49,811 bases of DNA, from positions 95,377 through 145,187 of the forward strand of contig CAMPET010000185.1 of NCBI GenBank assembly GCA_946803715.1, given 5' to 3'. This DNA comes from Beroe ovata (lineage: Eukaryota; Ctenophora; Nuda; Beroida; Beroidae). A model generated the notes under the pieces. That model worked only from the letters and a program-made list of their open reading frames with translations, ran no database searches and was not told the DNA's origin. Numbering within the stretch: position 1 is the first letter of the stretch; every line of letters begins with the position of its first letter. Shown here piece after piece: positions 1 to 12,100 of the stretch. The translations under genes and the position numbers were made by a program.

Positions 1-60
1 AGAGGTTTCGGGTGTGTTGTCGTGTGCTCGTGCGTGCGCGTCTCGGAGCTCTGGTTGTTG

Positions 61-132
61 GGTGTGTGTCTGTGTCTGTGTCTGTGTGTGTCTGTGTCTG
101 TGTCTGTGTCTGTGTCTGTGTGTGTGTGTGTC
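61..132. repeat. TG/TCTG microsatellite
   Basis: Imperfect (TG)n and (TGTGTC)n run. The open frame across it (12-248) is a by-product of the repeat and is not a gene. The remaining bases up to 440 look like intron: TTGACACC-like words recur at 358-430, and no convincing exon was found. Confidence 0.9.
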
Positions 133-440
133 TATGTTTGCCTCCGTATGTGTCTGTATTTCCCACAGCTTTCGTTGAAGAACCCATATTAATTTGTGCA
201 TGCTCGCAGCAAATGAGACTTCACTGGTTGTTAAAAATACTTCACTGATTAGGTAACAAACCGTTACCTAGACAACACGCATTTTCCCATTCTCATCAGA
301 TATTTGCACACATGCACAAAGTGAAATTGGTACCAACACCACATCTGCGATTAGGTGTTTGACGCCATTTGTCGACACCATTCTGCACACGTTTGACACC
401 ACTTAAGGGACCATTATCCTTGACACCGCTTTTCCCACAG

Positions 441-2169
441 GTCGAAGCAGTCGGACAACATCGTCTCAGAGTGAGTCAGCGTCAATCAGCACGAAAGCAC
501 TCAAGATGTTAACCCTTCAAAAACGGCAACTCGACCATTTGCAACAGCAGGTACATTCATTTTCCCATGCATGATCACTTTATACGCATACATCAATCAG
601 GATTCATTATGCCCCTAATTGCATATTTGATGCGAAGTCGCGGACCGACATAACGCATATCAACCCCCCCGCTCTCAATATCTCCATAATGTTTGGAGAT
701 CTTGAGCAGTTTGTATATGAATTTAATTCAACTTGTTAGAGACGAAAATCCTTGCAATTTCTAGTTATCAAGCCACCTGTGAACCCCGCGAAATACGAAA
801 ATCTAATCAAATTTTTTGACATTCCGTCTTGGAAAGCAAACTTTTTCAGCATTTAGTGTAACTTTATCGTGGGATTTGCGCGCGTAATGGTCGCGCGCAG
901 CACTTCACATTCCATGCATGTTGGCTGGCCATAAACGAATGTCAGTGGTGCTTGATGAATATTTTTGAGCAGTTTCACTGAATGGAGAATAATTATCATG
1001 ATTATGTGTACACACACACGGATAAAGTCTCTTGCACGTGAATAATTAGTGGTACAATTAGGTGTCTCTGTTGATGAAGAATGCTCACACTACGACAACC
1101 CAACCTAACAACTCGAATGTTGCGAGTCTTGACAAGAGTATCGAAACTATGAGGAACCAGATGGAGATACTGGAACAGGAAATAGACAAGGTGGGTGTGA
1201 AATCGTGTTTGATACCCGTGATTTGTTGTCAATATCTTCGCAACTGCTGCGCGTGCGAAACGTGGACATGAATTGTGAATGATGACGGAGATTGTTTTGT
1301 TTCTCGTGTAAATTAAACCACCCTCACCCCATTAGGACGTGACCAGCTCCACCAAGACCAATGACATGTGTGTGGGAACTGGCGAGTCCCTTATCCTCTC
1401 CAACAACAACAACCACATCGCCGACCAATCCGTGCAGTGTGACCAATCATTCCAGTGTGACAGCACGACCACAGATTACCAACCTCTGGGACCTCGATCT
1501 GAAGCCCAGAGTTCCAGAGTATCAGAAAAGTCGGTAGCTCAGTGTTCTGCTACAGTGGAGAATAGCGATGATGATAGTGGGTCTTTCTACCTGAGGTTCA
1601 AGGAAAACGAGGACCCACAGAGACCCAATGGATGGGACTCTTCAGGTGAATGAAAAACCCGATCCGAATTTCGCAGATTCTTTTAAGGGGTAAATTCAGA
1701 CAGAAAGCCCCCGTTGTTTAGCAATCTACAGATTGAGACTTGCGTGATGGGATACGACATGTTATACTCAACACCACTTATTTCAGATGCATTCAAGTAC
1801 GTTTCCCCTCCCCGGGAAGCGATGAAATACCAAGATCGCTCCATATTCCAGCACCCCAAGATCCACGCTCCAACCCTCTCCCACTCCATCTACAACAGCA
1901 TGTACTTCGAGGAGGATCCTACTCTGGAAGAGACAGTCCCGATACAGCGATCCCCCGAGAAGCCGCACTACTCCATCGCCAGTAGGAAGTACTTGGAAAA
2001 GCACAGGTTAGTTTCACCGCCTACTAAAGATGTGGATAAGAAGAGAGGTGAGGAGACACGAGGAGAGAAGATTATCTGCAGGAATGGGAAGATTATGCAG
2101 TTGAGGAATGGGGAGAGGAACAGTGGGAGTGAGACGGAATCTTTTGATATCCAGAGACTCCAGATTTAG
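441..2169 (+). CDS. STIL/Ana2-like centriole duplication protein, 3' part
   Basis: Four exons join in phase: 441-550, 1062-1190, 1336-1645 and 1787-2169 (stop TAG). Each is bounded by AG and GT. Exon 441 enters in mid-codon, so the N-terminal part lies off the window. The first two exons encode a short amphipathic helix (LQKRQLDHLQQQVSLLMKN), which resembles the central coiled coil that STIL/Ana2/SAS-5 proteins use to oligomerise and bind Plk4. A Ser/Thr/Gln-rich linker with two QCD repeats follows. The C-terminal stretch ends in SIASRKYLEKHRLVS, resembling the conserved C-terminal STAN-type region. Known role of the family: a cartwheel factor recruiting SAS-6 during centriole duplication. 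Identity is inferred from motif resemblance only; another centrosomal coiled-coil protein is possible. A GT donor at 2008 (AG|GTTAGT) could end exon 4 early and lead to an exon not seen here. Confidence 0.55.
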
Positions 2170-3209
2170 TGAGTGGGGATGTGAGGTTTTGAGGTACGAT
2201 TTGAAGTACTGAGTTGAGGAAAACAACGTCGCAGAGCAGATAAGAATCGTGAAGCACAGAAAGCCGTACATCTTTTGATTGCATGCCAAATTATTTTGTA
2301 TATATTTAGGTTCAACCCTATTTAAGTTTATCCTATTTGAGGCCTTGGAGTTGATGGCTCTTCGGTTTGCCAAAGACGACATGACCTGTCGTTTTGACAC
2401 TTTCAAAAATGCCCTATTTTTTAAGTATTCGTCACCTTGGTACTGGATTTTTGTTGCTGACAGTGACTGCTAATGATGCAACGGTTTTTAAAGCTACGAG
2501 GGTTTTTATCATAGGTTTTTATAAGTATGGGTATTTACTATTTATTGAATAGAAGCAACACATTCTAGAGCGAGTAGGAAGACTAGGAAAGCTCAAAAAA
2601 CCAGGAGTCGTTTGATTCTAATCATAGTATTACTATGATTAGAATCAACTTAAATCAGTAACTTAAATCAATCAACACAATCAGAAACATTCCTATCAAT
2701 ATCATCTTGATTCGGTTAGCGATTAGAAGTATGACAATTATTTAAGAGTTAGCTTAGTGAATTCACGCTTTATATATGACATTTTCTGTTTTGAATGTTT
2801 TTTCGAGACGATACATTAATATTGCTCTGTACGTTTGAGTGACTGATAGTGATACGACATAATATCTATGAGATTATTTGTAATTATTTTATTTGCACAA
2901 TAACATAATATCCACATAAACAATCGTAAAAATTGGTACAATATTCAATAAAGGTACAATTAAATTTTCAATAAAAAGTTCGCACACAAGTTCACCTCAC
3001 GAATAACGTTGCAAAGGAGCTATAATCTCGACACCTCCCACTTCAGAGTCTCTACTCATTCTTGCAGCAAGATCTAAATCCTGGCATATTCTTCAGTCAT
3101 CGCACACTTCTAGCACCCATCCTTATCACGATTCACAGTCTCTCTCAACATGAATCTGACTCGAATTTCTGACTTATTCTCTGACTAGAATTTCTCTCTC
3201 TCCACTTTG
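2170..3209. other. convergent 3' ends and spacer
   Basis: Space between the STIL-like gene (+) and the calmodulin-like gene (-). It contains AATAAA on the + strand at 2947-2952 and 2970-2975, and on the - strand at 2888-2893, so the two 3' UTRs may overlap. A perfect hairpin lies at 2612-2648. A 64-codon frame at 2279-2473 has no coding features. Confidence 0.6.
2612..2648. repeat. perfect 18-bp inverted repeat (hairpin)
   Basis: Arms 2612-2629 and 2631-2648 are exact reverse complements separated by one base. The site is AT-rich and lies in the 3' spacer. Confidence 0.9.
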
Positions 3210-4284
3210 TCATGAGATCTCTGATCCCCCTCCCAGACAAGTCATCATCTTGATGAACTCCTCGTAATCGATCTGACCGTCCCCGTTTAGGTCTGCTTCT
3301 CTTATCATGTCTTCCACCTGTAGAAAATGATGAACAAGAGCCACATGGAGATGCATCTGATATTCAAGGGATTTGTCGATCGATTTCGATTAATGGTTTA
3401 GATATTTTGAGAACGATAGTGTCGATTATCGAATCACAATTGTTCAAATCCTGCTCATCCCCCATGATACCTGTTCCATAGCCAGGTTTTCCCCCATGTT
3501 ATCGAGAATACTCTGTAGCTCTGGGGCATCGATATACCCGTTGTTGTCCTGATCAAATACCTTGAACGCGTCCTTCAGATCATCCTCCTTGGGATTACCG
3601 TGCTTCACCATGAGATTCACAAACTCCGAGAACTCGATCTGTGGGGGTGAGACGAGGGTGATGTAATCCTTCGCAAAGTTATCCTCATGATACATACTTA
3701 TCATTAAGTCACAGCTCAGCTACTCACCACACCGTTCCCATTAGTATCGATGTTGTCTATCAGGACTTTAACCTGGCTATCAGTCGGTTCCAGGCCGCAT
3801 GATCTGATAACAAGTGGAGTCAATACATGCGGGTTAACAGATATAAGTCAAGAGATGGAAACCTCAAATTTTGTGAATTGGGTTTCGTCCGGCCTTGCAT
3901 CGCATACCTCAATATTTTGATGAGCTCGGCGGAAGTAATCATACCATCCTGATTCACATCGAATATCCTGAACACATCCCTATACTCCTCAATCTGAGCA
4001 TCTGTCACACTCGTGAAAACCGAATCATCTAGATCCGACACATCACTGGACGCTGGACTGAGGGGCGCATGGGCGTGGTCAGAGTGTGTCCCGCGACTCC
4101 CGGTGTGATCGACGGCCGCGTGAGTCCGCCGCTCCCCGGGACGTGCTCGTCTCGGGATGGGCACATCTTCAGGCAAGGCCAGGCTGCACCGATTAGAGTG
4201 TTCGCCGCTAGAGCCACCGGTCGAGATGGCGGATAGGGGACCAGAAACGAGGTTGGAGTCCGAGGTTGATTTGCTTCGCATCAT
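3210..4284 (-). CDS. calmodulin-like four-EF-hand protein with N-terminal extension
   Basis: Four exons in phase: 4284-3908, 3803-3728, 3638-3471 and 3317-3210 (stop TGA); product 242 residues. Residues 1 to about 93 are a Ser/Pro/Arg/His-rich, probably disordered extension. The rest is a calmodulin fold with four complete 12-residue calcium loops: [36 protein letters not shown] and [12 protein letters not shown]. Each loop has Asp at position 1, Gly at 6 and Glu at 12, so all four should bind calcium. The protein ends [12 protein letters not shown] in place of calmodulin's MMTAK. True calmodulin is about 149 residues, so this is a calmodulin-like sensor (CALML or centrin-related in the broad sense). 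The start is the first of two adjacent ATGs; a 5' exon further upstream cannot be excluded. Its partner is unknown. Confidence 0.88.
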
Positions 4285-4648
4285 ATCTTGCGGAGGCGAG
4301 ATGTGTTGATGTTATTGTTATGGTATTGGTAAGCAAAGGACGGGGAAACGCAGCGGTATATTTGCATCAGAAACACGAGCTGTATGACCGAATAGCATAT
4401 GTGCGTGTGCATGTGACCCGTTAGATGGGATGTAAAAACAGGGTAATATTTCATAACTGTGACATACTCCAAGACAAAATACGGAATACCACCTGAGAAA
4501 AACTCTCGATTAGGCATACTGATAAGAAAATGCAGACGCGACAACGAAACATGAGATGTATATGGACTTGACGCGGTCACCGTCAAATTTGTATGTGAGT
4601 GACGCACTGACACTTGTTATATCAACTTTCAAATTTAACTTATAGTCT

Positions 4649-4677
4649 CGATGTCAAGACTTAATGTCTTGACATCG
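4649..4677. repeat. 12-bp inverted repeat (hairpin)
   Basis: CGATGTCAAGAC at 4649-4660 is the exact reverse complement of 4666-4677, with a 5-base loop. It lies upstream of the calmodulin-like gene. Confidence 0.85.
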
Positions 4678-4719
4678 CATGATTAGAGTGACCTCAAGTG
4701 TCCTACTTGTATGTTACCT

Positions 4720-5920
4720 ACAGTGTACGAACTACGATGTACAAATACAATGTACAACTAAACACTAACAGAAAGTATACAATGTACATTCGTACATCCA
4801 AATATTTGGATACATTGCGACATCGAAATATCATGTGTGTAAATGTAATGTATACTTGAGAATGAGATATATGCGTACAGTGTACATTGTACATTGTACA
4901 ACTACATTGTACACCCAATAACTTCTACTAGAAATGATAGTGTACAAATACACGCAACATACACATGGACACAAACAAGGTGTATGTTCTCTAGTTTAGA
5001 TAACTCGCACGTATGTGTGCGTAAATACCGACTTGAGTTACACTTACTCCCCATCCAGTCCTCCTATTCTCACTAAAACTGAGAGGAGGGGCCAAGCCGT
5101 CCTATTGTGTCCTATGCCAATAAATGCAACTTGAAATCATGAACATCCAATGAAATACAATGAATTGTCCACTTCGTTTCGCAGTATATGAATGGGTTAA
5201 AGCTTTATTGTGGAGTACGATACGATCAATAAGATGGACATAGCGATGTTGGATCACGCAGCGAAGTGGCTATGTGTTTCACGTTCAGAATATAGGTGTG
5301 TGGTTGTGTGTGAGAAAGATTGTGAGTGTATGTGCACTTGTGTAGTTTGGTACAAAACATGAACACGTCTTGCATACAGATTCACACAAGCGCGAGATCA
5401 GTTCAGGAGAGGGAGAGAGTTGCAGTAAGTATAAAGTTACACTCGCCGCGGAGACGCTCGCCGCGGAGAGAAGCACAATAATTCCACACCACTATATTTC
5501 CACAACAATGGGATTGTGCCCCCAGCTCCTCCTCATTTGTATAGACCACGTGACTACCACCTGACCAAGGATATCACAGGGGCAGGGACACGCGCATGCA
5601 GCTTATGAACCTACATGTACGTTGTACAATGTACATTGTATAATGTACATATACATTGTACAGTGTATAGTTACAACCATACAGGAATAGGTCCTACAGG
5701 GATACATCACTGCATCAGGAAAAGGCCCGTTAGACAAACCATGAGAAGAGTACTGCAGTGTCGTATGATTACGTGATACATATCAAATTCGAGGAGAGAG
5801 AGAGAGTCGCATGATGATGGGAATTACCCAATTATGGTGGTCGGGTCGATACATGTTGCACCATGTAGTTGTACTCACCATGTATCTTGTGTACAGTGTA
5901 CATGGTACAGCTGTTACCCG
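4720..5920. repeat. cluster of palindromic TGTACA/ATTGTACA motifs
   Basis: The word TGTACATTGTACA and variants recur at about 4725-4915, 5625-5665 and 5885-5915, several times in direct succession (for example 4880-4915). The unit is self-complementary. Short open frames here arise from the repeat. No gene was recognised between 4285 and 9138. Confidence 0.7.
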
Positions 5921-6410
5921 TACAGCTCTTCCAATGTGAAGGAGGACTTATGCAATGAGAGGGGAGGGGCGACGAAGTTCAACTTCAAGGAAGGCCAAAA
6001 ATCGCATATTGTCCTCTTAAGATTGACGTCGTCTCGAAAAATACTCATTATTCATAGTTCGATACAGCAAACTCGTGTTAAATGGGATCATAGAAAAAAA
6101 CATTTAAAAGCATAAGATCATCATCAATAGATACCATCCCTCATTTATCAACACAAATGTAACGTATCATGGCGATAGTACTCAAATCAAAATTATCGAC
6201 CTCGTACGATCGCAAGGAAACGTACTACCTGCAACCTGAATAATCGATACAGTTCAGGTTGCGAATGCAAGGATAATAACCTTGGTTATTCCTTAATTGA
6301 AAAGGTGAGGGAGCTCGCAGGGAGGGATCTATTGTACTGTGAGAGTGTATTGCGGGATTGGGAAATGATGCGACAAAGAGAGAAGATCTGGGAGAGCTGT
6401 ACCCTTCCCA

Positions 6411-6474
6411 CATACACACACACACACATACACACACACACACACATACACACACACACACACACACATACACA
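6411..6474. repeat. CA microsatellite
   Basis: (CA)n with regular CATA interruptions. The frames on both strands at 6225-6525 are repeat artefacts. Confidence 0.95.
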
Positions 6475-6663
6475 AACTCACAATGACATTGACAAAGATC
6501 GACTTTGAGACATGAAACCACAAAGCCCTGATCGGGTGTTTGTCAAGAGCTCATGGTCAGTGACCGCAATGTAAATTGCAATGATACTACAGGATGATAG
6601 TATCCTTTTCGACCGATGATTTCGACCGATGAGCACACATGTGTTACTCACAAAGAGTAACCA

Positions 6664-6802
6664 ATGTGAGAGAGGGTGTGTCAGACTCAGAGAGGGTGTG
6701 TCAGACTCAGAGAGGGTGTGTCAATGTCAGAAAGGGTGTGTCAATGTCAGAAAGGGTGCGTCAGACTCAGAAAGGGTGTGTCAATGTCAGAAAGGGTGTG
6801 TC
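6664..6802. repeat. 20-bp minisatellite, seven units
   Basis: Units start at 6671 and every 20 bases to 6791. Consensus is AGAGGGTGTGTCAGACTCAG, with a variant carrying AATGTCAG. Because 20 is not a multiple of three, the overlapping open frames are incidental. Confidence 0.92.
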
Positions 6803-9138
6803 GCAGGATGTGAGGGATCATCATGCCACCTTCAATCATAGGTAGCAAGATCCATGTTGAGCAAACGCAATGTCAAGCAAATTTAGTGAATTAAGCGTGG
6901 TCATATATGGCATTTGCATAAGTTCACATCGTGATAGATCAAGATGGCGAAATCCAGCGTACACGTCTTTGTACTTATAACTCAGCGGAACCTTGCATTT
7001 ATTATTTGCATAAACGTCGACTTTTAGCTGCTGTCTAGAACTTATAGCATGGCACATTTCGTCAGGAAGGTGTAAATCGAACTTTTTCTCATCAGGAAAA
7101 AGTACTCGAAAAGTACTCGAAAAGTACTCGAATTAGACGAACTAATTTTGGTCGATCTAAAACTTATAAGTAAAAGTCGGGAAAATGACTGGTTCAGATG
7201 GCCCATTCAGGTGACCCATTTTGACAAATTACTAAAGTGGCAGTATCAAAAGGACGGCTGAGCTCAACAAAGACCTTTCATGTTATTGATCCTATTGTCT
7301 TTGACCATGAGTCTATGATTGTGTTACGTTTGACCGTAATGACTATTCGTGTGCCATCCATATGATATTCATCAGGTTCTCCAAATTGTACATTGTACAT
7401 TGTACAACGTACATTGTGCGTTGGTATTCAGGAATGAAACATTGAAACGCTTCAGGTCAAACGAGAACAAAGCTGCGTCGGTCTCAGTTGCCACGGGCAA
7501 ATTAGTCACATTTGGTGCACTGAAATCTGGCACTAAAGTAGCTTTTGTGACAAAGTAGCTAAATGAACAACGAATTTCTCGACTTTTCACCTCTGAGTCT
7601 GACGAATTAGTGTATCTCGTCGGATCTCAGACACACACACAGTGGCACTGACACCGCATGACCCAGTGCGGCAGTGCCATTCAAATTCTATTGCAGTCAG
7701 CAGATCATGCTCAGGTCTGACCATTCGAGGGGATGGATGAGGATCAGGATGAGGGAAAGAGTCCCAGCTCGGGAGGACCCAATGCAATGGAAACAGCTGT
7801 CAAGCTCCTATGACTTATCAAATTATCGGCAAATCACACAATCACAAATAATAATCCATTGATTCCCCTCGAGCAGCCAGATCACGCCTATAGCTCCCCA
7901 AGTTACAAGACATCATAATCAGGATGCCACCTAATTGTGCAATATCAGTGCCACTCCGTGGCACGTGTATATCAGGTGACCTTGATACTCTATCACTATC
8001 ATCAGCTGCTCAAATCACAGCGCTTTCTCATGTTACACAATCATGATTAGACTCAATAAGGGCCCACCCTGGGCCCTGATTTCAACGTATCTACGGTGGA
8101 TCCTAGGCTATCGGATACCCGGGTCGTTGCCGAATACAAATGCAAGACGTGCACAAGATCAATGAAAAGGGTCCTTGTAATTGCGGGCCCACATGGCACA
8201 ATATAGCTACACATGGGGAAAACTTACATCACACACACCCCTCATTGTGATGACACAGCTACATCTCACATAGCTCTGATAAACTCCCCCCACTGATAAG
8301 AGAGCACAGTTCACACTGCATATGATAGCCATAATCTGGGAACCCTACACACACCTCCATGTACAGTATAGGCCAGTGAACTGGATTAGCCAATTATATT
8401 CCTGGATTGAGCATCACGTGACCATAGCAACGGCTGTCACAGAAGTGCAGAGAGTATGCAGGGAGTAACAGTACTTTGACACGTGGGATGGTAACGTCCA
8501 TGGTTGACACCTTATAATTAGGGTCATGCAGCAGCCATGGTATTTATTGCCTGATTCATGAAATTACAAGGGACGAGACCCTGAGTGTGTTATACGTCTG
8601 CATTACATCGTTGAAAAACATAGTAGCATTTAAGTTGAAAATTTTAATGGAAATTGAAATAGGTACAATAAAATTTACAAAATATAACCGAAAGCAATCA
8701 AATCTTTCAGATTCATGAACGTAAAATAATTTTCAAACTTAAATAACTTATTGACTATCCAAAACTCAATGACATTGACTTGGAGACCGGCAGAAGTACC
8801 TAATCGACCTAAAAGGACCTCTATTGAAACTGAAAGTTTCTTCGTTTGAAACTAATATTTTTATTCAGTTGATCATGTATCGTCAAGAGATGATCATGCA
8901 TCAACGAAGATAAAAAAGCGATCACAGTTTTGATTATGTCATGCCATAAAAAAGATAAATCATCAGTAAAAATAAATTTAATGAAGTTGAAATACGACGA
9001 AGACTCGAAGAAGGTTATCTCCTATACTTTCTATTCTCTTGAAAATCTGAACTTCAATTACATTTACTATGTGGACACCAAATTGTATCAAAAGCCATAT
9101 GTTATCGAGCTCACATTGTAATGCAAATGTTCTCGTTG
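6803..9138. other. non-coding spacer and probable RhoGEF 3' UTR
   Basis: No gene recognised. Contents: three tandem AAAAGTACTCG units near 7095-7132, one TGTACATTGTACA cluster at 7385-7415, and a minus-strand AATAAA (TTTATT on +) at 8860-8865 that could end the RhoGEF transcript. A 63-codon plus frame at 8930-9121 is AT-rich and unsupported. Confidence 0.6.
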
Positions 9139-12100
9139 TCAAACATTGGTCCGACTTCTGGGACCTATATTAGGGTTCTGTGGAGGATAACTGCCCCTCC
9201 GACTAGCTGGCACCTTTATAAGTGGAGTTGGAATCTTACTTTTGGGTCCTTGACAACTTCTCGAAACAGGAGTCGGTATTTTACTTTGAGAAGGGGTCTT
9301 GGCAGTATTGTGTCTTGTAGGAATATTGACATTTGATAACTTTGCAGAGGAAGTAAATAACTTTGCAGAGGAGTTTGCGCCAACTGGCACAGGAATCCGA
9401 GATGTCTTGGCACTCTGCTTGACATCACTTCGTGATTTTTGATTCACTGATGCAGGTGCGACACCACTGGACACTCCCAAACTTGCTTGGACCGGGGCAG
9501 GACGCCTTTTCAGAACAGGGGTAGGTGGTCGTAACCCAGAGACCCCAGGAGTGGGCCCAATTACCCGGCCATTTCCATGGTTACTTGTGGTTGATGAGGA
9601 ATGTATTTGTTCACCCCTACTCTCTTGTATCGGGTTGCTTTCAGCCTGGCTAGAGGTTTGGCGAGAGGTACTGATATGGTCATGAGATTCAAAATCATCT
9701 GGTGGAGTTGAAATTGGGTTTTCTGTCGAACACTGATCATCAAATGGACTCGACGAATTGGGATAGACTGCCACCGAAACTTGATCTGTTGCTGAATCTG
9801 GTGTGGAGGATACGATGGAAATACGATCTGAGACCAGATTTTCATTAGAAATATCCTCAGTTGGATATTGACATGGAGTATTGTCCAATTCAATCCCAGC
9901 CTCCACTTTTAAGGAAGCAAAATCACCGCAATCTCGTGAAATTTCATCGCAGGAACTGGTGGTGGTACCGTCTTGATCTAGAGTTTGAAATTGAATCTTT
10001 GCCGAATCGCTGTTCCTCCTAAACTTTGCCGAGTGGTATCCTTTTCCGTCCGAGTTTGAGATTTTGAGAGGTATTTCTCCACGGTATAATCGTTTACTGA
10101 AAAGAGAGGATGTGAGATACAAAATAATCGAGAAGAACCATCAAAAGTGCCCATGAAAGACCCGAAGATTATAGCGTAAATACCTACTGATAGCATTGCA
10201 ATGATATTGACAGTGAAAACTTAATGATACTGATAGGAATAAGATGGCACATGTTTGCTGCACAGCATGTACAAGAGAAGCACAGACACTAACACAGATT
10301 TTTTCAAGCTCTGAGAATCATTCTGGTGTCTTGCCTGCTTTTGGATTAGAATAAATTTTGTGCTGAAAGACGTGCACGGACTTGCGTGCGCGCGGCTCCG
10401 CGATTTCACCAGAATGATTCTCATTCCCAGAGAAAATGAGACATCTAGCGGTCACTGGTCAGTAAACTTAAAGACACGGGTCATACTACAATTACAAGTA
10501 CTGAAACACGTCTTCTGGTCTAGCTAACATCCGGCTATGTACTCACACAACCCCTCTATTAGGTGATGCCTTCGGGATCTATTAACCACAGGGAAAAAGA
10601 TTGTGTTATTGATATTAAAAGTGAGACTGAGGTGGTTTTGGTAGCAGTAAGAACCTGATGGTTTGCAAATGCAGTGGCGTGGTGACCATAACAAGATGAA
10701 ATGAGGCTGTCATATGGCATGAAACCCAATGTGCCACATATTGAACCGTGCTAAACCCATAATATTTGAAAATATTATGCTCTAGTTTCGCCCTCAAACA
10801 TCTGCAAAATTGTTGAAGAACAAGCAAATGTCCTATAAATTCACCTTGTTGTTCTCAAGAAGCTGCATCCTCATTCGGGCAACGAGTCGAGACGATTTGA
10901 CCCCCTCCAACTCTTGTAGACTGGTGTTACCCTGCTGAGGAGACATTCAGTTTTGAGTTTAGTCATAAATGAACTGAATTTAGAGATACACCCATATCCA
11001 TAACAGCATTACAGCAATATGACATTGAGTTTGATAACCCCATAAGAACAATATCATGTTTGCGGACTGAATGTACAAATAGTTCATGCTGCAAATATGT
11101 GAGACATCAGAACAGAAAAAGAAAAACAGAGTGAGAAACTGTCTATCTTTTACAATTACAGGGTTCAATACTCATGCTCATATGAAATTCAGTGCTATTG
11201 TATGATCTTGTCAATGCTACTTTCATGGACGTCACACTTAGAGGTCATAAGAGCTAGCACGAAAGGGGTGCCCTAAGAGTAAGTTGGACATGCTTCAGCG
11301 TGAGCTGGGGGCATTCTATGAACGGTGCATGAAAAATGCATTTTGGCATCATCCCAAGTTCCTACACGTTTTCAAGAAAGGTGCTCACGCAGACACACAT
11401 ACCTCAACCTCCATTTTTTGGGGCTGAAATTAAAAATGCGTCTGTCAAGGTCAGGGTATTCGTTTGGATCGCGAGAAAATGTAGTAATCGTATACAATAT
11501 GCAGGTAACATTTACACGAAACACTGCTTGATTAAGAAAGACTTATACTTAGCCATGAGAGCTGCCAGAGCTGGAAATGATTTAAAATTTGATATATCGA
11601 AACTCACCTCTGTTTTCTTCGTTTCTGAGACAGGACTGCCGCTTTCTGCCGCTGCATTCAGATAAGCCGCTCTCAGATCACTGGTTGTCCTGCCCTCTGA
11701 TATGGGCCGAGACTTCCTCGCAGGTCTGAGGTTGGCGGCAGTCGGGAGAGACTTTGAGGAGGCTGCCGGGTGTCTCGAGTCTTGTGCCGCTGGCAAAGTG
11801 CCAGATTTGACTGTCTCGCTGTTGTGGAACGGGTTATCCGCCTGGTCGAAAGATGGTCGTCGCTCTCTGTACATACTGTGTGGTCTGCCGGCAGGGGTTT
11901 TGGAGCTCCAGGAGCTGTTAGATTTGCTCGTGGTCACGACGTGAGGTACAGAGGTGAATGAGGAAGTGACGAATGGGGAGGAGTCCCCACTCTCGCTACT
12001 CTTCTCACTGTCACTGTCACTGGAGTCCTCCTTTCCTCCTCGAGAGGAGAGCCGGCGTTGTAACCGATTCCTCGTTAACGTCCTGGACAAGGATCGAATA

